From: Mycobacterium sp. 3519A
Lineage (GTDB): Bacteria > Actinomycetota > Actinomycetes > Mycobacteriales > Mycobacteriaceae
Assembly: GCF_900240945.1 (NCBI RefSeq)
Contig: NZ_OESG01000011.1
Coordinates: 34,778 to 98,777 of the forward strand
DNA length: 64,000 nt
Direction: 5' to 3'
In this document: one piece after another, positions 25,206 through 33,785 of the stretch
Numbering within the stretch: position 1 is the first letter of the stretch
Layout of the letters: each line of letters begins with the position of its first letter
Notes under the pieces: model-generated
The model's input: the letters and a program-made list of their open reading frames with translations, nothing else
Databases searched by the model: none
Told to the model about the DNA's origin: nothing
Translations under genes and position numbers: made by a program

Positions 25206-26002
25206 CTGCTGAACAGCAGCAGCTTCGGGAGGCGGCGGCCAAATTGGCTGACGATCTGGGCCCGGGATCGGTTGCCGATCTGGAGGATTCGAACCGGATC
25301 GCCAGACTGGAGAAGGCCGTCGCAGGGACAGGTTTTCGGACGCTTCGGTCTGACGGCGCGTCGGGGGTGGAAGTCGCCATCGTCGCCGAGGAGTTCGCGC
25401 GGGGGCTGGTCGACGTGCCGTTCGTGGGACCGGTACTCGCCGACGAACTGCAGCGGCTCGGTGTGCAGCCGTCGATCCCGGCCGCGACACCGCAGACCGT
25501 CGATTTGACGGGAAGCTTTGTCGGAGCGGTGGAGTCGCCGGCCGAGTTGAGCGAGTTGTCGGAGGACGACGCCGGGCGTTGGCGTGCGCTGGCGCTCGCG
25601 GTCACCTGCGCCGAGTTGGTGGGCGCCGCGCGCGGCGCGCACGCGCTGGCGGTCGACTATGCCAAGGTCCGCGAACAGTACGGCGCGACCATCGGGTCGT
25701 ATCAGGCCGTCGGCCACCTGCTTGCCGAGAGCCTGGCGCTGATCGAGGGCTCGGTCAGCGTGCTGCGCCACGCGGCGTGGGCGGTCGACGAACTGCCGGC
25801 CGCCGAGGCGATCGAGGCCGCGAAAGTGGCCAAGATCTACTGCGCCCGTGCGGCATTGACGGTGTGCGAGACGTCGATCCAGGTACACGGCGGCATCGGC
25901 AACACGTGGGAATGCCTCGCGCACGTGTACCTGCGCCGGGTACTGGCCGCCACCGAATTGTGGCCGGTGAAGCTGGAGGAGTTGACCATTGGATTTTCGT
26001 GA
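25190..26002 (+). CDS. Acyl-CoA dehydrogenase, short subunit
   Basis: This 270-residue protein of the acyl-CoA dehydrogenase fold carries the C-terminal helical domain (YGATIGSYQAVGHLLAESLALIEG, then IQVHGGIGNTWECLAHVYLRR) but the N-terminal and beta domains are reduced. Such short partners form alpha2beta2 heterotetramers with a full-length subunit, as known for the steroid side-chain FadE pairs of M. tuberculosis. The full-length partner is the next gene, overlapping by 14 bp. It starts at GTG 25190 inside the ligase gene. Confidence 0.87.
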   Translation: MDVRLTAEQQQLREAAAKLADDLGPGSVADLEDSNRIARLEKAVAGTGFRTLRSDGASGVEVAIVAEEFARGLVDVPFVGPVLADELQRLGVQPSIPAATPQTVDLTGSFVGAVESPAELSELSEDDAGRWRALALAVTCAELVGAARGAHALAVDYAKVREQYGATIGSYQAVGHLLAESLALIEGSVSVLRHAAWAVDELPAAEAIEAAKVAKIYCARAALTVCETSIQVHGGIGNTWECLAHVYLRRVLAATELWPVKLEELTIGFS

Positions 26003-27077
26003 CTCACCGGACGAAGCAGCGTTCCGCGACAGACTGCGTGGCTGGCTGGCCGACCAGAAGGGCAAGTTCCCGACCTCAGGTGACGAGTACTGGGCCAAGC
26101 AGGGCGACTGGCATCGCGCGCTGTACGAGGCCGGGTTCTTCGGCACGTCGTGGCCGAAAGAGTATGGCGGCCAAGACCTGCCGCCAGTCTACGACGTGAT
26201 CGTCGACGAGGAGATCGCGAAAGCGGGCGCACCGGCCCGGCCGAGCCTGGGCTACCTGGTCGTCGGCCTCGGTCATCACGGCAGCAAGGAACTGCAGGAC
26301 AGGTTCCTGCCCGGCATGATCAACGGCTCGGAGCGGTGGTGCCAGGGCTTCAGCGAGCCGGGCGCGGGTTCCGATCTGGCGTCGCTGACCACCACGGCCA
26401 CCCGCGAGGGTGACGAGTATGTCATCCACGGGCACAAGATCTGGACCAGCTACTCGGATGTGGCCGATTGGTGTCTGCTGCTGGCGCGCACCGACAAGGA
26501 CGTACCCAAACACCGGGGCATCTCGGCGTTCATCATCTCCATGCATCAGCCGGGCATGGAGCAGCGGCCACTGAAGATGATCAGCGGTGTGACCAAGGAA
26601 TTCGGGCAGGTGCTCTTCGACGGTGCGCGGGTGCCCGCCGACAACATGGTTGGCGCACCCGGTGAGGGCTGGAAGCTGGCGATGACCGTCGTCAGCCACG
26701 AGCGTGAGCCGTCGACGCTGGGCTTCTCGGCGCGTTACGGAAAACTGGTGCGACAGTTGGCCTCCCGTGCCGAGGGCGACCCGCCGGAGGAGTTGTCCTG
26801 GGCGTGGGTGCAGACGGAGATGCTGCGGTTGCATGTGCGCAGGAGGCTGTCGGAACAACTCGACGGCATCACGCACGGCCCGCAGGGCTCACTCGACAAG
26901 CTCCTGATGACGTGGGTCGAGCAGTCCGTCGGCCACGCCGCGCTGAAGACGGTCGGCACCAGCGACGACGAGCTGTTCGGCGCGTACATGTACAGCCGCG
27001 CCCAGAGCGTGATGGGCGGCACCAGTCAGATCCAGAAGAACATCATCGCATCGCGCATTCTCGGATTGGGAGTGTGA
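25989..27077 (+). CDS. Acyl-CoA dehydrogenase, full-length subunit
   Basis: This 362-residue protein has the acyl-CoA dehydrogenase signatures: WCQGFSEPGAGSDLASLTTTA, the FAD-contact region KIWTSYSDVADWCLLLARTD, and the C-terminal GGTSQIQKNIIASRILGL. The start is a TTG at 25989, in overlap with the short subunit. Together they should dehydrogenate an acyl-CoA at the alpha-beta position. The last base is shared with the second MIRU-like mini-ORF. Confidence 0.9.
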   Translation: MDFRDSPDEAAFRDRLRGWLADQKGKFPTSGDEYWAKQGDWHRALYEAGFFGTSWPKEYGGQDLPPVYDVIVDEEIAKAGAPARPSLGYLVVGLGHHGSKELQDRFLPGMINGSERWCQGFSEPGAGSDLASLTTTATREGDEYVIHGHKIWTSYSDVADWCLLLARTDKDVPKHRGISAFIISMHQPGMEQRPLKMISGVTKEFGQVLFDGARVPADNMVGAPGEGWKLAMTVVSHEREPSTLGFSARYGKLVRQLASRAEGDPPEELSWAWVQTEMLRLHVRRRLSEQLDGITHGPQGSLDKLLMTWVEQSVGHAALKTVGTSDDELFGAYMYSRAQSVMGGTSQIQKNIIASRILGLGV

Positions 27078-27109
27078 TGAGCGCTCGCGCGACGAACGGA
27101 GAGCCCTGA
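27077..27109 (+). repeat. Second MIRU-like element with 10-codon mini-ORF
   Basis: The 33 bp frame (MSARATNGEP) starts in the dehydrogenase stop (TGATG) and ends directly before the hydratase ATG (TGAATG). It matches the element at 22321 over ATGAGCGCT-YGCGCGA and then diverges. Confidence 0.62.
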
Positions 27110-27877
27110 ATGTATGACATGCCAGAGGAAATCGACGTCACTGCCGACGGCGCCCTGCGCATCATCACGCTGAACCGGCCCGATGCGCTCAACGCCGTCA
27201 ACGACGCCCTGCACGTCGGGTTGGCGAAGCTCTGGGATGCCCTCAACGAGGACGCCGACGCGCGGGCGGCGGTGATCACCGGCGCGGGCCGGGCGTTCTC
27301 AGCGGGTGGTGACTTCAACTATCTCAACGAGCTTCGCAACGATGAAGCGTTGCGGCAGAAGACGATCAAACACGGCAGGGACATCGTCATCGGCATGGTG
27401 CGGTGTCGCATCCCGGTGATCGCCGCCGTGAACGGCCCGGCCGTCGGGCTCGGTTGCAGCCTGGCGGCGTTATCGGACGTCGTCTACATCGCCGAGACGG
27501 CGCACTTCGCCGACCCGCATGTGCAGATCGGTCTGGTGGCCGCTGACGGTGGCCCGCTGGTGTGGGGCTCGCAGATCAGCCTGCTGCAGGCCAAGGAGTT
27601 CGCGTTGACCGGCGTGCGGATCAAGGCGCAGCGCGCCGTCGAACTTGGACTGGCCAACCACGTGGTCGAGGATCCGCTGGCCGAGGCGATCGCGTGCGCC
27701 AAGAAGTTACTCGAGTTGCCGCAGCAGGCGGTGGAGGCCACCAAGCGGCTGATGAATCTGCAGTTGGAGAAGTCGGTGATGGCGTCGCTGGACTACGCCA
27801 ACCTCGCGGAGTACGTGTCGTTCGGCACCGCGGACTTCAACAAGATCGTCGACGGCCTGATCGCCAAGGGCAAGTAA
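27110..27877 (+). CDS. Enoyl-CoA hydratase/isomerase family protein
   Basis: This 255-residue crotonase-fold protein has LRIITLNRPDALNAVNDALH, the oxyanion-hole residues in GRAFSAGGDFNYL and NGPAVGLGCSLAALSDVVYIAE, and AAVEATKRLMNLQLEKSV. The first catalytic glutamate position is not obvious, because ADGGPLVW replaces the usual PEGGL/E region, so it could be a hydratase or another crotonase-type enzyme. It ends the ligase operon and is followed by a terminator-like hairpin. Confidence 0.88.
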   Translation: MYDMPEEIDVTADGALRIITLNRPDALNAVNDALHVGLAKLWDALNEDADARAAVITGAGRAFSAGGDFNYLNELRNDEALRQKTIKHGRDIVIGMVRCRIPVIAAVNGPAVGLGCSLAALSDVVYIAETAHFADPHVQIGLVAADGGPLVWGSQISLLQAKEFALTGVRIKAQRAVELGLANHVVEDPLAEAIACAKKLLELPQQAVEATKRLMNLQLEKSVMASLDYANLAEYVSFGTADFNKIVDGLIAKGK

Positions 27878-27894
27878 CTGTCCTCTCCTTTCCC

Positions 27895-27955
27895 GCGAGC
27901 GACCGTGTTTGTACACCGACACGCCGCGGATTGTTGGCATTTTGCGGTCGCTCGC
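27895..27955. terminator. Hairpin between convergent hydratase and SDR genes
   Basis: GCGAGCGACCG (27895-27905) is perfectly complementary to CGGTCGCTCGC (27945-27955) across a 39 base loop. It lies between two convergent genes and has no long T tract. A bidirectional terminator is likely. The outer arm is similar in style, though not identical, to the GCGAGCAGAC hairpins at 35477 and 36523. Confidence 0.6.
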
Positions 27956-27957
27956 GC

Positions 27958-28794
27958 CTAGGTGGCGGCGCTGCGCGTGGCGCGCTCCTTCATCGACGCG
28001 ATCACGCCCCCGTCGTTGAGGATGTCGGTGCCGGTGAGGTAGCCGGCCTTGTCGCCGGCGCAGAAGGCCAGCAGTTCGGCCATCTCCTCCGCGGTGCCCC
28101 ACCGTGGGACCGCGGCGTCGGCGACCATCGCACCCGCACCGGCCTGCTCCTCGAGCCTGCCCATCTCGGTGTCGATGGACCCCGGTGACACCGAGACGAT
28201 GCGCAGGCCGCGGCCGTTGAACCGTTCGGCCTGCGAGGTGCTGTACCACCGCACGAAGCTCTTGCTCACGGCGTAGGCGATGCCCGAGCGCATCTCCTCG
28301 GGCACGACGCCGCACGCCGTCGCCATGTGATGCATGAAGGCGGCCTCGTCCTGCACGGCCAGCGAAAAGTGGCCCGTCGGAATCATTTCCTCCGGCAGCA
28401 TGTGGGCCGCCATCGATGCCACGTTGACGATCGCGGCACCCTCGCCCGCAGACGCGAAGAACGCCTCGTTGACATTGACCGTGCCGATCGCATTGGTCCG
28501 CATCACGTAATCGGCGTCGCCCATGCTGGGGCTCACCCCGGCGGTGTGGATGACCGAGGCGATCTGCCCGACGCCGGCTGCGGTCTCGAACAGACGGGCA
28601 ACCGCCTGCCGGTCGGTGACATCGCAGTTGACGACGATGGGTGAAATCCCAAGGCCGGTAAGGGCGGCGGCCGCATCGTCGAGCCTGTTCTGCCGGACGT
28701 CGCAAAGAATCGGCGTGTGGGTTCGGCCGACTATCTTGGCCGTGGCCAGACCCATTCCGCCTGCGCCACCGGTGATCACCGACACCTGATTCAT
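27958..28794 (-). CDS. Short-chain dehydrogenase/reductase
   Basis: This 278-residue SDR has the cofactor motif TGGAGGMG (8-15), an IHTAGVS segment in place of NNAG, serine in VNVASMAAH, and a catalytic YAVSKSF. A large insert (PEEMIPTGHFSLAVQDEAAFMHHMATAC) between the Ser and the Tyr is shared with steroid- or terpenoid-acting SDRs. Expected role: NAD(P)-dependent oxidation of a hydroxyacyl-CoA or an alcohol. It is the last of three consecutive SDR genes on the minus strand. Confidence 0.85.
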   Translation of the reverse strand: MNQVSVITGGAGGMGLATAKIVGRTHTPILCDVRQNRLDDAAAALTGLGISPIVVNCDVTDRQAVARLFETAAGVGQIASVIHTAGVSPSMGDADYVMRTNAIGTVNVNEAFFASAGEGAAIVNVASMAAHMLPEEMIPTGHFSLAVQDEAAFMHHMATACGVVPEEMRSGIAYAVSKSFVRWYSTSQAERFNGRGLRIVSVSPGSIDTEMGRLEEQAGAGAMVADAAVPRWGTAEEMAELLAFCAGDKAGYLTGTDILNDGGVIASMKERATRSAAT

Positions 28795-28807
28795 TCGTGC
28801 GCCTTTC

Positions 28808-29560
28808 TCATGCGACGAGTTCTTCCGACCGCTGCACGGTACCGGTTATGCCGCTGGAATCCTGTTGCGCCAGCAGCACAGCGGCATTCGCCATCGCCTC
28901 GGGTGGCTCGACCATCTCCGGCGGAATCTCCATGCCACCGCCGCCTGCCTGCCAGCCCTCGGTCAGCACCACGCGCGACGGGCTCAGGCAGTTCACCGCG
29001 ATGTTGTCGGGCCGAAGGTCCGCGGCCAAACCGAGATACAACCGCTCGACGCCGGCCTTGGACACCCAGTAGGCGTTGGCGCCGTGCTCGATCATGCCGA
29101 CGCCGGTGGTCGTGATCGCGATCAGCGACCCGCCGCCGCGCGCCTTCACATGCGGGATCACGGCCTTCGTCACCAGGAACACCCCGGTCAGGTTCACGTT
29201 CATACACAGCTGCCAACGCTTCAGCGGTGTGGACTCGATCGGGCCCAGCCACAGCACGCCCGCGTTGGCGACCAGCACGTCGATGCCGCCGAACTCCGAA
29301 ACCGTCTGCACGACAGCGGCTTCGACGGATTCCTCGCTGGTGACGTCGCACTGCACGGGTAACGCTTTGCCGCCACTGGAGGTGATCCGCTCGGCCACGG
29401 CGTGAATGGTGCCGGGCACTTTGCCTTCTTGTTCGGTGCGGGCCGCGACCGCCACCGCGGCGCCCTCGCGTGCCAGCGCCTCGGCAACCGTCGCGCCGAT
29501 GCCGCGACTGGCACCGGCGACGAACGCGACTCGGCCTTCCAGCACCCGGCGCGCCATCAC
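28808..29560 (-). CDS. Short-chain dehydrogenase/reductase
   Basis: This 250-residue classical SDR has GASRGIG (16-22), NAGVL, the serine in SLIAITTTG, and YWVSKAG. The protein resembles HSDL2-like and FabG enzymes. Start is either a GTG at 29560 or the ATG one codon later. It overlaps the stop of the preceding SDR by 4 bp, so the genes are coupled, and is probably a hydroxyacyl-CoA dehydrogenase of the mutase pathway. Confidence 0.84.
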   Translation of the reverse strand: MMARRVLEGRVAFVAGASRGIGATVAEALAREGAAVAVAARTEQEGKVPGTIHAVAERITSSGGKALPVQCDVTSEESVEAAVVQTVSEFGGIDVLVANAGVLWLGPIESTPLKRWQLCMNVNLTGVFLVTKAVIPHVKARGGGSLIAITTTGVGMIEHGANAYWVSKAGVERLYLGLAADLRPDNIAVNCLSPSRVVLTEGWQAGGGGMEIPPEMVEPPEAMANAAVLLAQQDSSGITGTVQRSEELVA

Positions 29561-30321
29561 TTCGGCGGGAACCGCAGCGCCCCGTCGAGACGAATGATTT
29601 CGCCGTTGAGATAGTCGTTTTCGATGATGCTTTGCGCCAGTTGCGCGTACTCCGTCGACCGGCCCATGCGCTTGGGGAACGGAATCTGCGGGGCCCAGTA
29701 CTGCTCGAGTTGGTCGGCGGCCTTACCGTACGCCGGTGTGTTGATGGTTCCCGGCGCGATGGTGACGACGCGAATTCCCCACGGGGACAGGTCACGTGCC
29801 GCGACCAGGGTCATACCCAGTACACCGCCCTTGGCGGCGGAGTAGGGGAGCTGGCCGATCTGACCTTCATAGCCGGCGATCGACGCGGTGTTGACGATGA
29901 CCCCGCGGCCACCTTCTTCCAGCGGCTCCGATTTCGCGATCTCGGCGGCCGTCAACCGCATCACGTTGAACACCGCCGTCAGATAGAACGCGATCGTCTT
30001 CTCGAAGGCCTCCATGCTCAGTGGCGAACCGTCCTTGCCGACCAACCGCCCGCCGCCCGCCGGGCCGCCATGGGTGTCGACGGCGATGCGCAGCGGCGCC
30101 AGCGCCGCCGCTTCCGCGATGGCCGCGTTGACCGATTCCTCCGAGGTGGCGTCGGTGCGTACATACCGCACGCCGAGTTCGCTCTCGAGTTCCTTGCCCT
30201 TGTCGTCGGCCAGGTCGGCGACAACCACCTTGGCCCCCGCACCGTGCAGGCGGCGCACGGTCGCCTCACCCAGGCCACCCGCCCCACCGACGACGATCGC
30301 CGAGCTACCTGCGATTTGCAT
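29557..30321 (-). CDS. Short-chain dehydrogenase (HSD17B10-like, hydroxyacyl-CoA type)
   Basis: This 254-residue SDR has VVGGAGGLGEAT (10-21), serine in IVNTASIAGYEGQIGQLPYSAAKGGV with catalytic YSAAK, and AARDLSPWGIRVVTIAPGTINTPAYGK. These match type 10 17-beta-hydroxysteroid/3-hydroxy-2-methylbutyryl-CoA dehydrogenases, which act on branched hydroxyacyl-CoAs. The start at ATG 30321 was chosen because upstream frame enters the promoter region. It is the first gene of the three-SDR operon and diverges from the thiolase gene. Confidence 0.87.
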   Translation of the reverse strand: MQIAGSSAIVVGGAGGLGEATVRRLHGAGAKVVVADLADDKGKELESELGVRYVRTDATSEESVNAAIAEAAALAPLRIAVDTHGGPAGGGRLVGKDGSPLSMEAFEKTIAFYLTAVFNVMRLTAAEIAKSEPLEEGGRGVIVNTASIAGYEGQIGQLPYSAAKGGVLGMTLVAARDLSPWGIRVVTIAPGTINTPAYGKAADQLEQYWAPQIPFPKRMGRSTEYAQLAQSIIENDYLNGEIIRLDGALRFPPK

Positions 30322-30358
30322 GTGGTTCCCCTTCTTGCAACTGGCACTCTCGGACTGA

Positions 30359-30373
30359 GAGAATAGCATTCTC
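30359..30373. promoter_or_regulatory. Palindrome GAGAATAGCATTCTC between SDR and thiolase operons
   Basis: Perfect 6 bp arms (GAGAAT / ATTCTC) with a 3 bp spacer lie 38 bp from the SDR start and 19 bp before the thiolase ATG. It is the third member of the CGAGAAT-N3-ATTCTCG set and is placed to control both divergent operons. Confidence 0.67.
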
Positions 30374-30391
30374 ATCAGAACGGAGACACCC

Positions 30392-31531
30392 ATGCCTGAC
30401 GCCGTCATCGTGTCCGCACTACGCACCCCCATCGGCACCGCGGTGAAGGGGACGCTGCGCGACACCGACGCCTACCGGTTGGCAGAACACGTCGTCGGCG
30501 CGGCGGTATCCGAGGTCGGCAGCGCGCCGATCGACGATGTGATCCTCGGCGAGGGCCTGTACGGCGGAGGCGTGGTGGCCCGCCACGCGGCCATCACTGC
30601 CGGCCTGTCGTCGGTGCCGGGTCTTGCCGTCAACCGGCACTGCGCCGCGGGCCAGGCCGCCGTGCAAGCCGCCGCGGCCAGCATCCGGGCCGGCATGGAC
30701 CAATTGATCCTCGCGGGTGGCGTGAACTCCGCGTCGACCTCACCGCGGTTCACGCGGCAGCGGGGTGACGAGAAGGTCGACTGGTTCCCGCCGACCCATC
30801 CCAACCGGCCCGACGCCCCCAACATGGACATGTCGATCACCGTCGGGTGGAACGCCGCCGTCAAGGCAGGCGTATCGCGCGAAGAGATGGACGAATGGGC
30901 TTTGGGCTCGCACCGCAAGGCGATCCAGGCCATCGACGAAGGCCGGTTCAAACACGAGATCGTGCCGATCGAAACCCCGCACGGCCTGTTCGAGGTCGAC
31001 GAGCATCCCCGGCGTGACACCAGCATCGAGAAGTTGGCCGCGCTCAAACCGTTGCATCCCGAGATCGACGGGTTCTCCATCACCGCGGGCAATGCGTGCG
31101 GCGGCAACGACGGCGCGGCGATTCTCGGTATCGCCACTGATCGCCTCGGGCTGCCCGCGCTGGCCACGATCAAGGGGTGGGCGTCGGTCGGTGTCGATCC
31201 GGCGTCGACGGGTCTCGCGCCGGTCGAGGCGATCCCGAAAGCACTTGGCCGGGCTCGCCTTTCACTCGCCGACGTCGACCTTTTCGAGATCAACGAAGCA
31301 TTCGCGTCCATGTGCGTGGCGACCATCAAGCTGCTCGACCTCGATCCGGACAAGGTGAACCCCAGCGGCAGCGGCTGTTCGCTCGGCCATCCGGTCGCGG
31401 CGACCGGCGCGCGGATGCTCGTCACGCTCGTCCATGAACTGCGCAGGCGCGGCGGCGGAATCGGGGTCGCGGCGATGTGCGCAGGCGGCGGTATGGGCTC
31501 GGCCACCATCATCGAGGTGCCGGCTCCTTAA
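30392..31531 (+). CDS. Acetyl-CoA acyltransferase (thiolase)
   Basis: This 379-residue thiolase has the active-site Cys84 (NRHCAAGQAAV), EINEAFA, the histidine in GSGCSLGHPVAATGAR, and the second cysteine in MCAGGGMGSA. It should cleave a 3-ketoacyl-CoA to acetyl-CoA or propionyl-CoA and a shortened acyl-CoA. The stop is 10 bp before the MeaB-type gene. It sits in a divergent promoter with the palindrome at 30359. Confidence 0.92.
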   Translation: MPDAVIVSALRTPIGTAVKGTLRDTDAYRLAEHVVGAAVSEVGSAPIDDVILGEGLYGGGVVARHAAITAGLSSVPGLAVNRHCAAGQAAVQAAAASIRAGMDQLILAGGVNSASTSPRFTRQRGDEKVDWFPPTHPNRPDAPNMDMSITVGWNAAVKAGVSREEMDEWALGSHRKAIQAIDEGRFKHEIVPIETPHGLFEVDEHPRRDTSIEKLAALKPLHPEIDGFSITAGNACGGNDGAAILGIATDRLGLPALATIKGWASVGVDPASTGLAPVEAIPKALGRARLSLADVDLFEINEAFASMCVATIKLLDLDPDKVNPSGSGCSLGHPVAATGARMLVTLVHELRRRGGGIGVAAMCAGGGMGSATIIEVPAP

Positions 31532-31541
31532 ACTGACACCG

Positions 31542-32417
31542 GTGACCATCGACGAGCTCATCGAGGCGGCGCGCGGCGGATCGGCCAGGGCGGCCGGTCG
31601 GCTGCTCAGCCTGGTCGAAAGTGAACGCCGCACCGAGGTGCTCGACGCGCTCGGGCCGACGCCGCGGCCCCGCATCGTCGGCGTGACGGGTCCACCGGGC
31701 GCCGGTAAGTCGACGACGGTCGGGGCGTTGGTCGGCGCCTACCGCGGCCGGGACATGCGGGTGGCGGTGCTCGCGGTCGACCCGTCGTCCCCGTACAGCG
31801 GGGGAGCGCTGCTGGGCGATCGCATCCGAATGGCCGCTCACATCAACGACTCCGGCGTCCTCATCCGCTCTGTCGCCACCCGCGGCCACCTCGGCGGGCT
31901 TGCCGCGGCGGTGCCCGCCGCGATACGACTACTGGCCGCGCTGGCCTACGACCTGATCGTGCTGGAGACCGTCGGCGTCGGGCAGTCGGAGATCGAGATC
32001 GCGGCCGTTGCCGATCCGACCGTCGTCATCTTGAATCCCGGTGCGGGCGACGCGGTTCAGGCCGCGAAGGCGGGCCTGCTCGAAGTGGCCGACATCGTGG
32101 TGGTGAACAAGGCCGACCGGGACGGCGCCGACCAGACGGTCCGCGACCTGCGCGCTGAGACCACGGCGCCGATCCTCAAACTCATTGCCGCACAAGGTGA
32201 GGGGGTGCCCGAACTGGTCGAGGCGATCGAGGAACACCACCGCGCCGACAGCCTCCAGCGACGGATCGCGCGGGCGCGGGCGCAGATCCTGTCGTTGGCG
32301 CAGACCCAGTTGCGAACTCATCCAGATTTGGACCGGCTCGCAGAACTCGTGGCCGAGGGCAGCGACGATCCGTATACCGTTGCGGAGCAACTGATCAATC
32401 CGAAGCCGGCAGATTGA
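31542..32417 (+). CDS. MeaB/ArgK-type GTPase, acyl-CoA mutase chaperone
   Basis: This 291-residue G3E-family GTPase has the P-loop GVTGPPGAGKST (47-58), LAVDPSSPYSGGALLGDRIRM, ETVGVGQSE (switch) and VVNKAD for guanine. MeaB-type proteins load, protect and repair cobalamin in acyl-CoA mutases. Its presence 10 kb from the mutase genes, in the same regulon by motif, makes it the likely partner. The GTG at 31542 was chosen as the first start after the thiolase stop. It overlaps the convergent TetR gene by 23 bp. Confidence 0.93.
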   Translation: MTIDELIEAARGGSARAAGRLLSLVESERRTEVLDALGPTPRPRIVGVTGPPGAGKSTTVGALVGAYRGRDMRVAVLAVDPSSPYSGGALLGDRIRMAAHINDSGVLIRSVATRGHLGGLAAAVPAAIRLLAALAYDLIVLETVGVGQSEIEIAAVADPTVVILNPGAGDAVQAAKAGLLEVADIVVVNKADRDGADQTVRDLRAETTAPILKLIAAQGEGVPELVEAIEEHHRADSLQRRIARARAQILSLAQTQLRTHPDLDRLAELVAEGSDDPYTVAEQLINPKPAD

Positions 32418-32982
32418 GCATCCGGCGCGTCATCTCCTTCAAATGCGCACGCAGCGTGTCGCCGTCGACGTCGGCGAGCAGTGGGTGCATCACCGCCACG
32501 CTGATCGCACTCGACAGCATCGCCGCATGCAGGCGTGCCTGTACCCCGGCCTCGGTGCCGAGCAGCGCGGCGTAGAGGCGTTCGATGAACCGTTGAAACG
32601 GCTCGTATTCGGCTTGCAGTCGGATGATGACCGGATCGAACAGCGGAACGCTGAACTCGCCGCGACGTTCGATGGCCTGCTCGATCATCCTGTCCAGCAA
32701 CACTTCCCGCGCCCGCAAGGGGTGCCCCTGCGCTTCGGCGGCTTCGACCGCGTCCTCGAGCTTGCTCATCTCCCGTTCGGTGATCGCGATGACGATCTCT
32801 TCCTTCGTCTTGAACTGCCGGTAGACGGCGGCCTTGGTCACGCCCATCTCGTCGGCGATCATCTGCAGCGATGTCCCGCTGACGCCGTGCTCGGAGATCA
32901 GTTTCAACGCCGCGTCAAGCACACGGGTTTGAGCTGCCGTGCGCGTGATGGCACTGAACCTGCTCTCTTGTGTCGACGTCAC
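32395..32982 (-). CDS. TetR family transcriptional regulator
   Basis: This 195-residue regulator has an HTH at about residues 37-56 (TSLQMIADEMGVTKAAVYRQF) and a helical ligand domain. It diverges from the membrane-protein/cox-like operon at 33078. Two copies of GTTGCCGATCGGCNAC lie between the two starts and are the likely operators. The 3' end overlaps the GTPase gene by 23 bp. Confidence 0.9.
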   Translation of the reverse strand: MTSTQESRFSAITRTAAQTRVLDAALKLISEHGVSGTSLQMIADEMGVTKAAVYRQFKTKEEIVIAITEREMSKLEDAVEAAEAQGHPLRAREVLLDRMIEQAIERRGEFSVPLFDPVIIRLQAEYEPFQRFIERLYAALLGTEAGVQARLHAAMLSSAISVAVMHPLLADVDGDTLRAHLKEMTRRMLNLPASD

Positions 32983-33014
32983 AGCGACGAGGGTAGCCCA
33001 GGATTGACCGCCAG

Positions 33015-33053
33015 GTTGCCGATCGGCTACCGTCCAAGTTGCCGATCGGCAAC
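33015..33053. promoter_or_regulatory. Tandem TetR operators
   Basis: GTTGCCGATCGGCTAC (33015-33030) and the perfect palindrome GTTGCCGATCGGCAAC (33038-33053) are 23 bp apart, centre to centre. They lie between the divergent TetR start (32982) and the membrane-protein operon start (33078). Symmetry, duplication and position all fit a repressor pair site. Confidence 0.78.
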
Positions 33054-33077
33054 CGAGCTAGCTGAAGAGGTTCGACG

Positions 33078-33785
33078 ATGAGACGCCCTGACGGCGAGTT
33101 GCTTCTGTTCTGGACGTTGCCCGCGATCGCGATCATCTGGGTAGCCGCGTTCTTCCTGTTTCCCGGCTTCCTGCACCCCATGTCACCGACGCTGTCGGCG
33201 GACGCGGTGGCCGAGTTCTACCGGGACGAGACCGCGCGGATCCGGTACAGCATGATCTTGTTCAACTGGTTCGGCGTCGGCCTGATCCCCACCGTCATCC
33301 TGTTGGCGATGCAGGTGCGGCGGATGGCGCACCGCACGCCGATCCCGTCCTACAGCTTGATCGCCTGCGCCGGCGGCCCGCCGTGTCTGTTCTTGATCGC
33401 CAACATGTTCTGGCTCCTCGGCGCGTTCCGGCCGGAGCGCGCCCCGGAGTTGACCCAGTTGCTCAACGACCTCGCATGGGTGACGTTCACCGTGTTGGTT
33501 CCGTACCTGATCGCGCAGTGCCTGCTGCTCGCGTTGGCCATCTACTGGGATCGCCAGGAGCAACCTGTTTTCAAGATGTGGGTGGCGCACTTCAATCTGT
33601 TGATCGCGGTCGCGCTGGGACCTGCCGCATTCACCGCGCTGGCCGTCACGGGGCCGTTGGCGTGGGACGGCCTGCTGTCCTTCTGGGTGAAGAACATCGC
33701 GATCGCCGCGTGGATCGTGGTGATGGGAGTCGTTCTCGGACAGCAGATTCTGCGTCGACGCGTCGAGGAGCCGGTCGCCGCATGA
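33078..33785 (+). CDS. Multi-pass membrane protein of a cox-like cassette
   Basis: This 235-residue protein has six hydrophobic segments (about 9-30, 55-77, 92-115, 127-150, 165-190, 200-222). No catalytic motif is visible and I cannot name the family. It begins an operon in which each gene overlaps or nearly abuts the next; the stop of this gene overlaps the ATG of the next (ATGA). Its regulator is the divergent TetR protein. Confidence 0.72.
   Translation: MRRPDGELLLFWTLPAIAIIWVAAFFLFPGFLHPMSPTLSADAVAEFYRDETARIRYSMILFNWFGVGLIPTVILLAMQVRRMAHRTPIPSYSLIACAGGPPCLFLIANMFWLLGAFRPERAPELTQLLNDLAWVTFTVLVPYLIAQCLLLALAIYWDRQEQPVFKMWVAHFNLLIAVALGPAAFTALAVTGPLAWDGLLSFWVKNIAIAAWIVVMGVVLGQQILRRRVEEPVAA

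Noticed and set aside
31434..31541. Upstream extension of the MeaB GTPase frame into the thiolase gene
   Set aside because: It overlaps conserved thiolase residues and is not conserved in GTPases; the GTG at 31542 fits the family start.
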